Positions 20,160 to 30,868 of a stretch of 64,000 bases of DNA are shown here, piece after piece. Where the stretch lies: the NCBI GenBank assembly GCA_963575745.1, contig CAUYUJ010001336.1:891931-955930 (forward strand). The letters run 5' to 3'. A model generated the notes under the pieces. That model did not search any database and was not told where the DNA came from. It worked only from the letters and a program-made list of their open reading frames with translations. Within the stretch, counting starts at the first letter, position 1, and every line of letters begins with the position of its first letter. Made by a program: the position numbers and the translations under genes. The DNA comes from Prorocentrum cordatum. Taxonomy: Eukaryota; Sar; Dinophyceae; Prorocentrales; Prorocentraceae.

Positions 20160-20345
20160 ACCTCGACGACTACCTCCAGTCAATTTGGGAGGCTCCTGGA
20201 CCGCATGTGCAAACTGCTGCACAAATCTATTGTTCTGGGCGCCTTTGACATGAATTCGCCCTCTGGAGACTCCCTCGTGAACACGGCTGGAGCCGGCTCG
20301 GACGTCTGGTTGGAGCGCCACCCAGGGCCGGTCCAGAGGTTGATC
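20160..20345 (+). CDS. Exon-like fragment, unknown
   Basis: A plus-strand frame contains FGRLLDRMCKLLHKSIVLGA then FDMNSPSGDSLVNTAGAG, with ordinary amino-acid composition unlike the surrounding low-complexity frames. No start or domain is recognised. The minus strand is also open here, so orientation is uncertain. Followed at 20345-20560 by a degenerate tandem repeat of AGGTTGATCCAGAGGTCAT. Confidence 0.25.
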
Positions 20346-20560
20346 TCTGAGCGAGGAGGCGCTTCAGGAAAGCTACGAGAAGGTTGATCTAGAGGTCATA
20401 AGTTTGGGGTCATCCAGTGGAGGTTGATCCAGGGGTCATGATCCAAAGGTCATAACTTTGAGCTACGTTCTCTGAGTAAGGACGTTGATCCAGAGGACGT
20501 TCTCTGAACGAGGAGGTTGATCTCAAGGTCATACTTTTTCCGAACGCGCTGCGCTTCAGG
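20345..20560. repeat. Degenerate AGGTTGATC..GAGGTCATA tandem repeat
   Basis: Words GGTTGATCYAGAGGTCATAA and CGTTCTCTGARY recur five or six times. Confidence 0.65.
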
Positions 20561-21061
20561 AGAGCTTAGAACCGAATCGATCCGTCGGATCGGCGATCGA
20601 AATAACTCGGATCGGCGGATCTCGGCAATTTCGCCGAGACAAAACGAAACGACGGAAACTGACCGGCTGATTCGGCCTCCGTAGTCGCATCGGATCGGAA
20701 TCGATCGACGTCGACTCTCACCGAGTCGGAAAAATCGAAACGAGCCCTGCACCCGCGGCGCTGCAACTTGTTCTCTTCCCGCCTCCACCGTGACTCGCAC
20801 CCGCGAGGCGAGAACGGAGGGCTCCGCACGGGCGCCTGGAGAGGCCACTTTCACTGTGCCGCGGCCGCTCCGCTGCGGGTGGCATCTGCTAACCAGCCTC
20901 GATCCGATCCGATCCCCACCCCTGAGATTGACAGGCCCGAAGGCGATGAGGATCTTGGGGATGCGCCTTCAGATACTCAGGGAATCCTTACCACCAGCAT
21001 CAAGATCATGTGATGCCAATCATAAGGACACGGATATGTTCCAGGCTGGTCATCTGCGTCC

Positions 21062-22204
21062 CTACTCCTGGATGTCCTCTGTGAGGAACTCCACCCACGT
21101 GATCGTGGAGTTCACGGTGACGGCCACGCACATGACCCTCATGAATATCAGCAGTTGCCTGTACGGTGGGCCCTCAGGAGCCCTGACCACGGCCGAAGTC
21201 AGCAACAACATCGCATGACAATATAAAAACGGCATGAGCTCTTCAAATGACATCTGGTCGGAGCGCACCGTCAATCTGAAATGCTTTGCCATCTCAATGC
21301 TGAAATTGTATGCGCTCATGGCGCCACACCAACAACATAAGGTTATAAACAACACACCTCGCCAAGATGGTGTGTCGCCAGACGTTTTTTTCCCCATCTG
21401 GCAACGCGCACGTTTGTAAAACTTGTTCCGGGAAGGGAGGAACGATAGTCCAAACTGTTCGTCCTTCCACATCACAATCTGAATGAACGAAGCGCCCGTG
21501 TACAACGCAGATCCGAAGCCGAAACACAGATGACCATAGCTAGCGGCGCGCGTCAGAGACCCAACTAAAAAACAAACTCCCCCGATCGTGTTGATGGATC
21601 CAACTATCAAGCCCAGACGCGAATAGCCCTTTGCCTCAGCCTCAATGACTTGGAAATTCTGCTTGCACTCGATGAGTCCACCAAATGTGAAGCAGAGGGA
21701 GCCCACGATGAAGGACCACCTGAGCACAGCGGCTTCGAGCATGTGCGGCAAGAGGCCCACTGGCAAGAACTCCATCGACATGCCAAGAATGAAAAACAGC
21801 ACACCGACAAAATATACGAGCGCCGTGTAATACGACAGCGGGGATGCCCCCGCTTTTTTCAGCCTTTCAATCGCCGTCTCGCGCCTGAAGGGGTTCCAAT
21901 AAAACTCTTTGTCCTCGCCTTTCTGTGGAATGGCACCCGCATCACCCCTGGAGGCGCCGTCGCCGTGGCTGGCACTGAAGTTGATGGTCTCCAGGCACAT
22001 CAGGTAAGTGCACACGAGGAAGTTGACTTTCCCATAGATGTAGCCCCAGAGCGTTGTGGCTTTGTAGGTGGTTGGGCCCAGGGTGTCCTGCATGTTGTAC
22101 AGGAAGGAGCTAATGCAGAAGAAGATCGAGCCCTCGAAGAACGACACCGAGATCCAGTACGACATCGTGCGGCTCCAGACCCACTCCTCCCATCTGAGGG
22201 ACAT
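21062..22204 (-). CDS. Multi-pass membrane protein of unknown function
   Basis: Starting at ATG 22204 (MSLRWEEWVWSRTMSYWISV) the frame runs 380 residues to TAG at 21062 (ending TWVEFLTEDIQE). It has about nine hydrophobic segments: SYWISVSFFEGSIFFCISSF, GKVNFLVCTYLMCLETI, TALVYFVGVLFFILGMSMEF, LRWSFIVGSLCFTFGGLIEC, LGLIVGSINTIGGVCFLVGS, LCFGFGSALYTGASFIQIVM, LFITLCCWCGAMSAYNFSI, LMPFLYCHAMLLLTSAVV and LLIFMRVMCVAVTVNSTITW. Recurrent Gly-Ser pairs inside helices (EGSIFF, VGSLCF, VGSLT, FGSALY) suggest internally repeated units, somewhat like YrhK-type membrane domains; that link is tentative. The frame stays open upstream to 22510 through a (TCC)n-derived Gly/Glu stretch but has no ATG there, so the 5' extension may be intron or UTR. 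No intron is needed in the core, so it may be a retroposed gene. Confidence 0.75.
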   Translation of the reverse strand: MSLRWEEWVWSRTMSYWISVSFFEGSIFFCISSFLYNMQDTLGPTTYKATTLWGYIYGKVNFLVCTYLMCLETINFSASHGDGASRGDAGAIPQKGEDKEFYWNPFRRETAIERLKKAGASPLSYYTALVYFVGVLFFILGMSMEFLPVGLLPHMLEAAVLRWSFIVGSLCFTFGGLIECKQNFQVIEAEAKGYSRLGLIVGSINTIGGVCFLVGSLTRAASYGHLCFGFGSALYTGASFIQIVMWKDEQFGLSFLPSRNKFYKRARCQMGKKTSGDTPSWRGVLFITLCCWCGAMSAYNFSIEMAKHFRLTVRSDQMSFEELMPFLYCHAMLLLTSAVVRAPEGPPYRQLLIFMRVMCVAVTVNSTITWVEFLTEDIQE

Positions 22205-22377
22205 GCCCGTGAAATTCGCGGCGAAATTCTTCTCGTTCTCCAACCTCGGGAGCCACACGGCACGGGAAGCCACACATGCGGAATGCCATGACTCGCTGTG
22301 GGCCCGTGTGCGCTGGCTCCTGCCCGTGCTCCTGCCTCTCCTGGCTCCTGCTCCCTCCTGGTCATCCTGCCTTTCCT

Positions 22378-22495
22378 GCTCCTCTCCTCCTCCTCCTCCT
22401 CCTCCTCCTCCTTCTCCTCCTCCTCCTCCTCCTCCTGCTCCTCCTCTCCTCCTGCTCCTTCTCCTCCTCCTCCTGCTCCTCCTCCTTTTCCTTCC
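22378..22495. repeat. (TCC)n microsatellite 5' of the membrane-protein gene
   Basis: (TCC)n with TGC and TTC interruptions. On the minus strand it would add a Gly/Arg/Glu-rich N-terminus to the membrane protein, which I judge unlikely to be translated. Confidence 0.85.
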
Positions 22496-22519
22496 TGCGT
22501 AGAAAGCCACGGAACCTCG

Positions 22520-23310
22520 CGCATTTTCTTCACCCAGAAGAGGCCTTCAAAAACTCCTCCCTGCTCCTCGGCCCCCTCCTCCTTCCGCTCAAGTCAGCGG
22601 CTCGAGGACACATTTCGTGTCGTCTTGGCCCTGGGATCGCGTCCCCATTGTCTCGATTTGACTGGAGTGGCCCGACGGAAGGCGCTTCTCCCGGTGACAA
22701 AGGGGGCGGGGCGAACTATCTCAAGCATGCATGGCAGAAAGATACATATAGATGTCCTTGGCTGTCGGCTGGGTTTGCTTCACGGTCGTTGTGAAACGAA
22801 ATTCGTGCTCTGTTGCTGATGATGGACATCGGGAAATTCACGTGCCAACCGTCCGTACGCTAAACCGTGCAAGCTCTGCAAGGTGGCACTGCAATTTTGC
22901 CATTTGACTTGGTTTGCTAGCGATCAATTGATATGCACATCAATCAACCGTCATGGCATGGTTGGTGGTTGCCTGCGTCCGCTTTGACTTTGCTTTGCAG
23001 TGTTAATTGCAATGCGTCTCAATGACATGTCAAGGCTTCCTTGTGGCTTGCGTTAACGCTTATTCGTTTGTGTCGCACTTGGTGGGTACGCGCTGCATCT
23101 CTTTCGCTATCGCGTCAAAACACTAACTCGGCCGCGCGATTGTCAATATATCGTTTTTTTTTCATATGTGCTGTGTATTACGCATCATATATATATATAT
23201 ACATACACACATATCTATATCCATGTGTGTGCGGTTGGTTGCGTGCGAATATTGTTTTTTTGTGGGGTCCGCCCTCAAAATGCGACACACACAGTCATTA
23301 ACAAGTCCTG
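22520..23310. other. No supported gene; TA microsatellite at 23188-23222
   Basis: AT-richer than the neighbours. Contains ATATATATATATATACATAC. Nothing else recognised. Confidence 0.5.
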
Positions 23311-23792
23311 CATTTATGTGTGCTCAAGGACCCGAAAGCAATCCTTCAGTAAGTATGTGAGCTTGTAGCTGGCCCCTGTGCTGCTCATCCTTCTCGTCCT
23401 GCTCGGCGCTGCTAGGCCGTCCTCTGTCCCGAAGTCTCTGGCGGCCTTAAACAAGAACCCTCCCCCCCCAACCCTTGGGCCTGGATCCCCTGGCTCCGCC
23501 TCCTGCCGCCTTGGCTTTCTGGACCCCCGCCTTGGGTCACGATGCCCCAAGCGGCAGACTGGCCCTGCTGCGAGGGCGGGGGAAGGGAACCAGGGGGGGC
23601 GAGAGGCCCTTCCTCCATCCTCGTCCTATTTCTCCTCACGTGCATCCTCACTCTCCTGCCCCTTTCATCCTGGTCCTCCACCTACACTCAGGGATCCCTC
23701 CTCGACCGCCCTCTCTTCTGCCTCCACCCCTGTTCCATTTGTCCCCACCTTCCCTCATGATCCTTGCCGTTGCCCTCCTCCTCGTCCTGCGC

Positions 23793-23960
23793 TGCATTCC
23801 AGGGAACCCCTCGTCGGTGAGCTCGCCCCGGGCCCCCGTGGAGTCCCCCTGCCGCCACGCGGTGTAGCGGTCCACGTAGACCTGCGCACTGGTGTGTAGC
23901 AACAGACCGTTGGCAGCGACGGTGGCACCAGCCGAGGAATGTGAGCGCTGAGGCGCCAGA
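23793..23960 (-). CDS. Exon-like fragment, unknown
   Basis: Minus-strand frame with normal composition: RSHSSAGATVAANGLLLHTS, AQVYVDRYTAWRQGDSTGAR, GELTDEGFPGMQ. Outside these limits the reading becomes repeat-like. A second possible exon (23340-23450, FLFKAARDFGTEDGLAAPSR) lies downstream on the same strand. No start, stop or splice sites could be fixed. Confidence 0.3.
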
Positions 23961-23999
23961 ACAACACGCGAAGCCAAGACTGGCGCGGTAGTGGTACAA

Positions 24000-24610
24000 T
24001 GTAGTATGTTGTGGGGCGCGATAGTAAGCTGAGGACGGGCGTTGTCGGGTTCCCTCGTTGTTTTGTATGTTGTGTCGCTGGTGGTTGCGATTGCGATTGC
24101 TGTTGTCGCCGTTGCTGCTGCGGTTGTTGTTGCTGTGACTGATTATCATACGTTGGATTTTGAATTCAAGAGCAGAATTTACTCCACCACATCTTGTGTC
24201 GCAGGCAGCATATTCGATATGACATCCAGCTTATTCTGCACATCCTGGCTGTTTGCGATGTGCCACTGTAGAGAGCAAGCTGCTTATATTATGTTATGGT
24301 CGATTGATCACGAGTAACTGCTGTTGTGCTACTCGGTATGGTTGCAAGTCGCTGGAGGAAAACTGCAAGTAATTGGCATCACGTAGCACGTAACAAAGCG
24401 CGCATCGGTATGTGGGCGGGTCGGTCGGCAATCATGAGTAGCGGCAATCGCAATGGCACGATTGAATACGGCTGGGGGTCTGCGTGTTTTCATTAAGTTC
24501 TGCATCCATGTTCAATTTTCTATGTTGCTTGAGACTGGCTTCGTGTGGAAGCGTGAAAGCAATAGTGTTGAAGCGGCTGGGCAAGCTTCAGGCTAAATCC
24601 GAACGGCGTT
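24000..24610. other. No supported gene
   Basis: GTTGCGATTGCGATTGCTGTTG-like simple sequence at 24070-24140, then AT-richer unique DNA without coding signal. Confidence 0.45.
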
Positions 24611-24618
24611 GGTTAGTC

Positions 24619-24763
24619 TAGGTCGGGCCTGTCCCCCTACAGCCGGCTTTGGGACGAAAGCAAAGGACACGCTGAATATTCCCAAAATGCTCAAACAGAG
24701 TCTCAAAATCGTCCCCCGGCCGTTTTTTCATATTTAAAAGAATAAGGGACAGGCCCGACTTAA
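24619..24763. mobile_element. Introner-like element inserted in a hairpin target
   Basis: 145-bp element starting TAGGTCGGGCCTGTCCCC and ending GGGACAGGCCCGACTTAA, with an exact 14-bp inverted terminal core GTCGGGCCTGTCCC. The 8-bp duplication GGTTAGTC lies at 24611-24618 and 24764-24771. The reconstructed empty site is a palindrome (stem GGCGTTGG/CCAACGCC around TTAGT), so insertion was into a potential hairpin loop. No flanking exon is seen. Confidence 0.85.
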
Positions 24764-25206
24764 GGTTAGTCCAACGCCTTGCGGTTCACCAGAATTATTG
24801 CACGCCGTGCCCGCGTTCCCCGCCCCCCCCGGCCGCAGTCACTCCCGCAGGATCTGCTAACCACCGCCGCGCGAGCCACTCGCGCGAGTCGGCCGCGCGA
24901 TCATGCCGAACCCTTTTTCCCAAAACTTTCATCGCCGACGCGAGGGCATCGTCATCGTTATCAGCGGGCGTGATCAACATCGGCGACGTCACTGTCTTTG
25001 CCATTGTCATCGCCATCGTGGCCAACATCATCGCTGCTTTCGTCATCGTGTCAATCGTTGCCGGCGTCGCAATGATACCGAGCCCGCCCAAATCACCGAC
25101 TCGCAATGAAGTGCCCGCTGGGAAGTGCCCAACGAGCATGCGCGGGCTAGTGCGGCCGCAAAACTGCACCAGCCAACGCCAAGCACCCATCGCAATCGCC
25201 ATCGCA

Positions 25207-25275
25207 TGGGTTTTACAAACCAAGTTGCGGGCGGGTGGGTGGGATGATTGCGCGAGCAGTGGACTTGTCAACTCA
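25207..25275 (+). repeat. Direct repeat shared with 26695-26765
   Basis: GGGTTTTACAAACCAAGTTG then CGGGYGGGTGGGTGGGATRT occurs at both sites in the same orientation, bracketing the duplicated block and CGT array between them. Confidence 0.75.
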
Positions 25276-25499
25276 CTGCGAACATTCGTGAATTCTCGTT
25301 TCTAAGAAGAGAATAGACTCTACCCCCCCCTTGTGTTGACGGGTCAATCTTTTCGTTTTGCAATTTAAATATGATTCTGCCCCATCGTCCAATCTAAATA
25401 TGAATTCATACAATCCCAGCCGATCCGGTATCGCCCCCTCCCCCGCCATCCTCTGACAAACAAAATACTGCGCGCGCGCACTCATTCATCAAAAGTCAT

Positions 25500-25995
25500 A
25501 AGTTCACAAGAGCTCCTTGCAACAAATGGGACGAAGTGCGCACGCGCGCGTCGTCGCGCGCGCATACCTAAATCCTTCAAACACCTTCGGTGTCGGAAAG
25601 ATTTCGCAATCGAGCTTCCACAAAACATATTAAAAAAAACGCGTGGTTTCGCAACACAGGTTGGCTAGAACAGCTTACGCGCGCGCTCTTGCGAAATCTG
25701 AAGAAAACCATGCGTTTTCAAGATTCCCCCAAAAAATACTACCAAACGGGCTTCGCGCGCGCACGTCGGGATCTTTCGAACGCCCTTGCGCGTGTGCCGT
25801 CGCGAGAATCCTCTGCAACAAACGGGACGAAGTGCAGACGCGCGCGTCGTCGCGCGCGCATGTCGAAATCCTTCAAAGACCTTCGGTGTCGGAAGGCTTT
25901 CAAAATCGTGTGTCCAACAAAAAGAACATTCAAAAACACAAGGTGTTGCAACACGGATTTTCAACAAAAGCGTGCGCGCGAGCTCTTGCGTCGTC
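25500..25995 (+). repeat. Two-copy tandem duplication, period about 297 bp
   Basis: TGCAACAAAYGGGACGAAGT, GCGCGCGTCGTCGCGCGCGC, AAATCCTTCAAASACCTTCG and GTGTCGGAA occur at about 25517-25600 and again at 25814-25897. CGCGCGCTCTTGCG closes both copies. Confidence 0.8.
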
Positions 25996-26690
25996 GTCGT
26001 CGTCGTCGCCGTCCTCCCTCCTCCCGCGTCGTCGTCGTCGTCGTCGCCTTCGTCGTCCTCTGTCTTTCTTTGTGTTCGTCGTCGCCCTCTTTGGCGTCGT
26101 GGTCGTTTCCGTCGTCGTTGTCGCCGTGTTCGTCCTTCCTCCTCTCCCTCGTCGTCGTCGTCGTCGTCGTCCGTCGTCGGCGTCTCGTCGTCGTCCATCA
26201 TATTTCGTCGCCGTCGTCGTCGTCGTCGTCGTTGGCTTTTCTCCTCCCTCGTCGTTGTCGTCGTCGGCGTCGCCGTCCTTCCTCCTTCTTCGTCGTTCGC
26301 GTCGTCGCCGTCCTCCCTCCTCCCTCGTCGTTGTCGTCTTTCTCGCCGTCGTCGTCCTCCCTCCTACCTCGTCGTCGTCGTCGTCGTCGTTGGCGACGTC
26401 GTCGTCGTCGGCGTCGGCATCGGCATCGTCGTCGTCTTCGTCGTCGTCGACGTCGTCGTCGTCGCCGCCGTCGTCGTCGTCGTCGTCGTCGTCGGCGTCG
26501 TCGTTGTCGTCGTCGTCGGCGTCGTCATTGTCGTCGTCGTCGGCGTCGTCATCGTCGTCGTCGTCGTCATCGGCGTCGTCGATGTCGCTGTCGTTGTCGT
26601 CGTCGTCGTCGTCGTCGTCGTCGAAGTCGTCGGAGACGTCGTCGGTGTCGTCGTCGTAGTCGTTGTCGTCGCTGTCGTCGCAGTCGGTCT
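25985..26690. repeat. (CGT)n trinucleotide array
   Basis: About 700 bp of CGT/TCG repeats with CCTCC interruptions. It gives Arg-, Ser- or Val-rich frames of over 300 residues on the plus strand and Thr-rich frames on the minus strand, none credible as genes. Confidence 0.95.
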
Positions 26691-26774
26691 TAAGAGGTTT
26701 TGCAAACCAAATTGCGGGTGGGTGGGTGGGATATTTGCAAGAGCATGGGATGTGTCAAATCATTTGTAAAAATC

Positions 26775-27425
26775 AATTGCACCACATAGATGGCACCATG
26801 TAAATTGCACAACATACATTCCGCACCAAAGGGATCGCACAATATGTATGTATATATATGTATGTATATTGCAACACGTTGATTGTACCACATACATTGC
26901 ACCGCATACATTGCACAACTTAGATTGCACACCGTAAACTCCACAACAAAGACTGCACCCCAGAGCTATTGCATCACATAGGTGGCTATACATATAATGC
27001 ACACCGTATAGAGTACCTCAAATATCGCAACACGCAGACTGCACAACTTAGATTGCTCCACATACACTCCACCGTATACATTGCACAACGTAGATTGCTG
27101 CACATCTGTTGCCCGGCGTACACTGCACTACGCAAATGTCTCCAGACAGATCGCACGCCATATGTTGCACAACCTCGATGGCAACATCACGTAGGTTGCA
27201 CCGCATACATTTCACCACATATGTTGCACCACATAGATTGCTCGACATATATTGCACCACATAGATTGCATAACATGGGTTGCACCACAGAGATGGCACG
27301 ATACATACGAATGTGTGTATATATATACACATACATATAGGGCACAACAAACGTGGCACAACATATATCGAACCAACTAGGTTGCACCTCCTAGACTGAA
27401 CGATATGCATGCGCAACATAGATTG
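26775..27425. repeat. 18-19 bp tandem repeat (TAGATTGCACCACATACA)
   Basis: About 35 degenerate copies of ATTGCACCACATAGATTGCA. Minus-strand frames through it repeat CNLCGAIYVVQ. Interrupted by TATGTATATATATGTATG runs. Confidence 0.9.
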
Positions 27426-27436
27426 CTGGAAACAAC

Positions 27437-27704
27437 CTGTTCGGGGTCCACGCTGGCTGACATAAAGAAACGGCCCCGGGGCATCGAAAACAGGCCGCCG
27501 GACGCCACGCGCGCGTGCAAAGGCTGGCCGCCCTGGTGCTGGCAGGGCGCGCCCCGGGCCTTGTACTGCTGCCGCAAGCCCCGGTCGTCGATCACCCTCT
27601 CCAGGGTCCGGATCTGCTCCGAATGCCTCAGCAACATGTCTCGCACCTCCCACAAGACGCGGGCGGCCCCAAGCCCGGCGGGCGGTGGGCCCAAGGATTT
27701 TTCC
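27437..27704 (-). CDS. Probable internal exon, unknown protein
   Basis: Minus-strand exon-like frame bounded by a good acceptor (TTTGCAG|G at 27705) and a good donor (GAACAG|GTTG at 27437). It reads EKSLGPPPAGLGAARVLWEV, RDMLLRHSEQIRTLERVIDD, RGLRQQYKARGAPCQHQGGQ and ends FFMSASVDPEQ. The middle is helical and charged, compatible with a coiled coil. Flanking DNA is a tandem repeat on one side. Other exons of this gene were not identified and its function is unknown. Confidence 0.45.
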
Positions 27705-28364
27705 CTGCAAACCATCACTGGTGACAACATCGCATCACGAAACAAAGCGTCGCTCGGCAAACCGGGAACACCGCACAAACCAACCTGCAATAGGCAACTC
27801 ATGCTATGAGTCGTGGCCTGGGCAACAATTCGGCAACGCAGATGCTCTGCATGGTGTCCAGGAGTCTAGGGGACCGTGTCACGAAACATCTGGACGTCTT
27901 TCGTCTAGGTCCTGTCTCCCCCTCCATCCCTTTCCACGCCCGCTTCTTCTTCCACTCCCTCTCTCCCCAATGGGACACGGAAGCGATGTTGTGCTGCATT
28001 GTTTCGTTATGTTCCTGAACGTGTCCGGGATTTGAGAACGTTGCCGAATAACTGTTACTCCAAGACTTAGCAATCCAACAAACTAAATACAATCAACCGT
28101 TCAATTTCCCAACGCAGCAGAACTCTCGAGAAATCGAACAACTCACTCGACATGGAAAAACGCTAGTCGTTATATCCCCCAGATCCAAGATTGTCCTGAC
28201 ACGCTTGACGATGTAAGAAAACAATGTGAAAAACGGCACAGAGAACGAGCAACAACTGAAAAGGGCACTGGAATCATGCTCGCTGGCTAGGGCAAGATTT
28301 TCGTTGAAGCAAGAAGCTCTTGGTCGCACCATTGGAAACGGTCAGACATCGAACAAGCACTGGG

Positions 28365-28460
28365 GCAAGAGGAGGAGGAGGAGGAGGAGGAAGGATGCGG
28401 AGGAGGAGGAGAGGAGGAGGAGGAGGAGGAAGAGGAGGGGGAGGAGGAGGAGGTGGAAGA
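28365..28460. repeat. (GGA)n microsatellite
   Basis: GGAGGAGGAGGAGGAGGAAG run. The surrounding 27710-28360 and 28460-29280 show no gene I can support. Confidence 0.9.
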
Positions 28461-29282
28461 ATACGAGAACGAGGAACATACATAAGACGGGAAAAGGGAA
28501 ACGAGAGCGGAACAGACCACGGACAATGAACAACATATGGCAACGCATAACGCCACACGGACACGAGTACGGAAACCACAAAGGGACACACAAAAGACAT
28601 ATACATGGAATGGGCGTAGAACAAAAACAAAAGCAATTCAAAAGCTGTCGCAAAACACAAAGCATGACAACAACAAGAGGGGCTCGGACAATAACGCTGA
28701 CGTGAAACGGATGGGACAACTGAAAAACAAACGGAACGAGAACATGGGACGTGCAATGACGAAGAGCGGACATGACTGCAGATGAACAACACAACTAAAC
28801 GAGCGTACCATAGAAGGGGGGATCACGCGAACGGGAAGGAAGTCAAACGAATGCGAAAAAGGGTGGGTGTAGAGCGAAGGGGAGGGAGGGTATCACGAGA
28901 CTGAACAAGTAAACTAAGAGATGGGGTGTGGGGTGGGGGCGGGGTACACCAGGGTACAACGAAAGGGGAGGGTACCGCGAAAAGGAAGGGCGGCAACACG
29001 AACTTGACGCACGTAAAACGGACGGGGGCATGGCGCAACCAAATAGAGCAAGAACAAGGAACATTATTAGGAGGGGGATTACAACGACATAGGACGAACA
29101 TGAAAACGAAAGGGAGGGGTGGTGCAACAGAAGGGACGGCCGCGCAAATTGCCCAGGAGTTGCGCGCGCGCGTGGAAGCCAACCAATGTGCCACGGGCGA
29201 ATGTGCTGTGTGCGTGGGCTCTGCGGTGCTCACAACGGGCCGCAGGGAGAGCGCCCTCCCTGCAGCGCGACGCCACGACGCC

Positions 29283-29475
29283 CAACCAATGACTGGGGAA
29301 ACTAAAAAGTACCGACATTGCGACTCCCTGGACCTCTCCCGGGTGTGTCCTGACCAAAACTTCGAGGCGAATCCAGCGGTGGCGACGAGGGCCTCCCAGG
29401 AAGACAAGAAAACGCAGAAAACGAGGCAAGGGTACAGGTATCGGTACCTCTTCCTCCTCTGAAGGATGACAAATC
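29283..29475 (+). repeat. Dispersed repeat, copy shared with 33880-34100 and 16628-16735
   Basis: Contains CTGGACCTCTCCCGGGTGTG, TTCGAGGCGAATCCAGCGGT and GGCGACGAGGGCCTCC; the second copy is direct, the third inverted. The frame FEANPAVATRA is open through the copies, but differences are not codon-structured, so it is annotated as a repeat. Confidence 0.7.
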
Positions 29476-29529
29476 GCGCAGCCGAACGTGGAAGCGAAGA
29501 CATGATCTTAATTAATCAGCGGCCGCAAG

Positions 29530-29700
29530 GGGGAGCCATCGGGGTCGGGGGCGGCCAAGAGGGCGGCGCCCAAGAGGGGGGGCCGCAAATCGTGGCCGGC
29601 GGCATGTGCGCGCGGTCCAGGGGGGGGGGGGGGGGCCGGGGTCGCAGTGAAACAAGAAGAGGCGCCATGAGATCTGTGGAGATATCTTGGCCCCCGCCAA
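29530..29700 (+). repeat. Dispersed repeat, partner of 31765-31930
   Basis: Both copies contain CCAAGAGGGGGGG..CGCAAATC, TGGCCGRCGGCAYGTGCGCG and GAAGAGGCGCCATGAGATCT. They lie in direct orientation on either side of the 14-3-3 3' exon. Confidence 0.7.
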
Positions 29701-29720
29701 CCCCCCCGCTTAGAGGGAAA

Positions 29721-29867
29721 AGAACGATGCACATGCACCGATTCTGGCCAGGCCCATCCTGAGCCCAGGATCGGTGCATACGCCCTCCTACCTTGGCCAG
29801 GAAGGCATATGCACCGATCCTGGGTCAAGGATGGGCCTTGCCGGGATCGGTGCATGTGCATAGTTCT
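29721..29867. mobile_element. 147-bp foldback (hairpin) element
   Basis: Nearly perfect inverted repeat: left arm AGAACGATGCACATGCACCG...CAGGATCGGTGCATACGCCC, right arm GGCATATGCACCGATCCTGG...CGGTGCATGTGCATAGTTCT, centre CTTGGCCAGG. Flanked by a 21-bp direct repeat beginning GAGATATCTTGGCCCCCGCC (29678 and 29880). Its architecture matches the hairpin at 53711-53854. Confidence 0.8.
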
Positions 29868-30137
29868 CGTCGCCCGAGAGATATCTTGGCCCCCGCCATG
29901 ATATCCCCCCCCCCCCCTGCGCCACCACCCCCTCCTTGCCGCCCCCGAGGTCAGACGGCGGTCGAGCCGCGGAGGACTCCGCGGAACCCTTTCCGTCCAT
30001 CTGCGGACGCCCCCCCCGCCCCCCCTGGGCCCCCCCCTGGGCGTGCCGACGTGGGCGACGACCGGCGCGTGCGAGGAGCCCCGGCGGGAAGCGACGCCTG
30101 GGCCACATCTTGCGGCCCAGAGGAGACAGATTGCCTC

Positions 30138-30560
30138 TCGTTCCGCCTCCTCCTGCTCCTCCTCCTCCTCTCCTCCTCCTCCTCCTCCTCCTCCTCCCTC
30201 CTCCCTCCTCCTCCTCCTCCTCCTCCTCCTCCTCCTCCTCCTCCTCCTTCCAACTCCTCCTCCTCCTTCTCCTCCTCCTCTTGCTCCTCCTCCCGCTCTG
30301 CGTCGCTCCACACTCCTCATCCTCCTCATCCATTCCACTTCCCTGGGGGAAGAGACGTCGTCCTCCTCCTTCACCTCCTCCTCCCTCCTCCCTCCTCCTC
30401 CTCTTCCTCCTCCTCCTCCTTCACATCACGCATCCTCCCTCCTCTCTCCTCATCCTCATCCTCATCCCGACCTTCGCGTCTCCGACTTTCTCCCTCCTCC
30501 GTCGTCCCTCCTCCTCCTCCTCCTCCTCCCCCTTCCTCCCTCCACGTCCTCCTGGTCTTC
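30138..30560. repeat. (TCC)n array 3' of the 14-3-3 exon
   Basis: Long interrupted TCC/CTC repeat. Frames on both strands (Ser/Pro/Leu-rich or Glu/Gly/Arg-rich) are artefacts. Confidence 0.95.
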
Positions 30561-30868
30561 CTCCTCAGTCATCCGTATGTTGCTTCTCCTCTTATTCTTA
30601 CTCCTATTCCCTCCCCTCCCTCTCCCTCGCCCTCTTTCGCTCTCCGCCTCACGCTCATTATGTCTTCCTGCTCCTGCCTTCCTGTCCTTCCCCTTCCCCT
30701 CCTCCCATGGCCCAGGCACCTCCTGATTCGTTGAAGGGCTCGGCCTGGACGACGGAGAAGAAGGCTGCGTGCCAGCGGGGGGTGCATCGTCCTTGGGCGG
30801 GGGTGGAGGACGGCGGAGGAGAGGCACCAGAATGGATTGCAGGCACAACGGTCGCCAGCATGCTCTTC

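Noticed and set aside
25590-26769. Long plus-strand ORFs through the CGT array
   Set aside because: Low-complexity Arg/Ser/Val runs that follow directly from the trinucleotide repeat in three frames.
28226-28800. ORFs on both strands around a GGA repeat
   Set aside because: Low complexity around the repeat; neither strand shows a recognisable protein.
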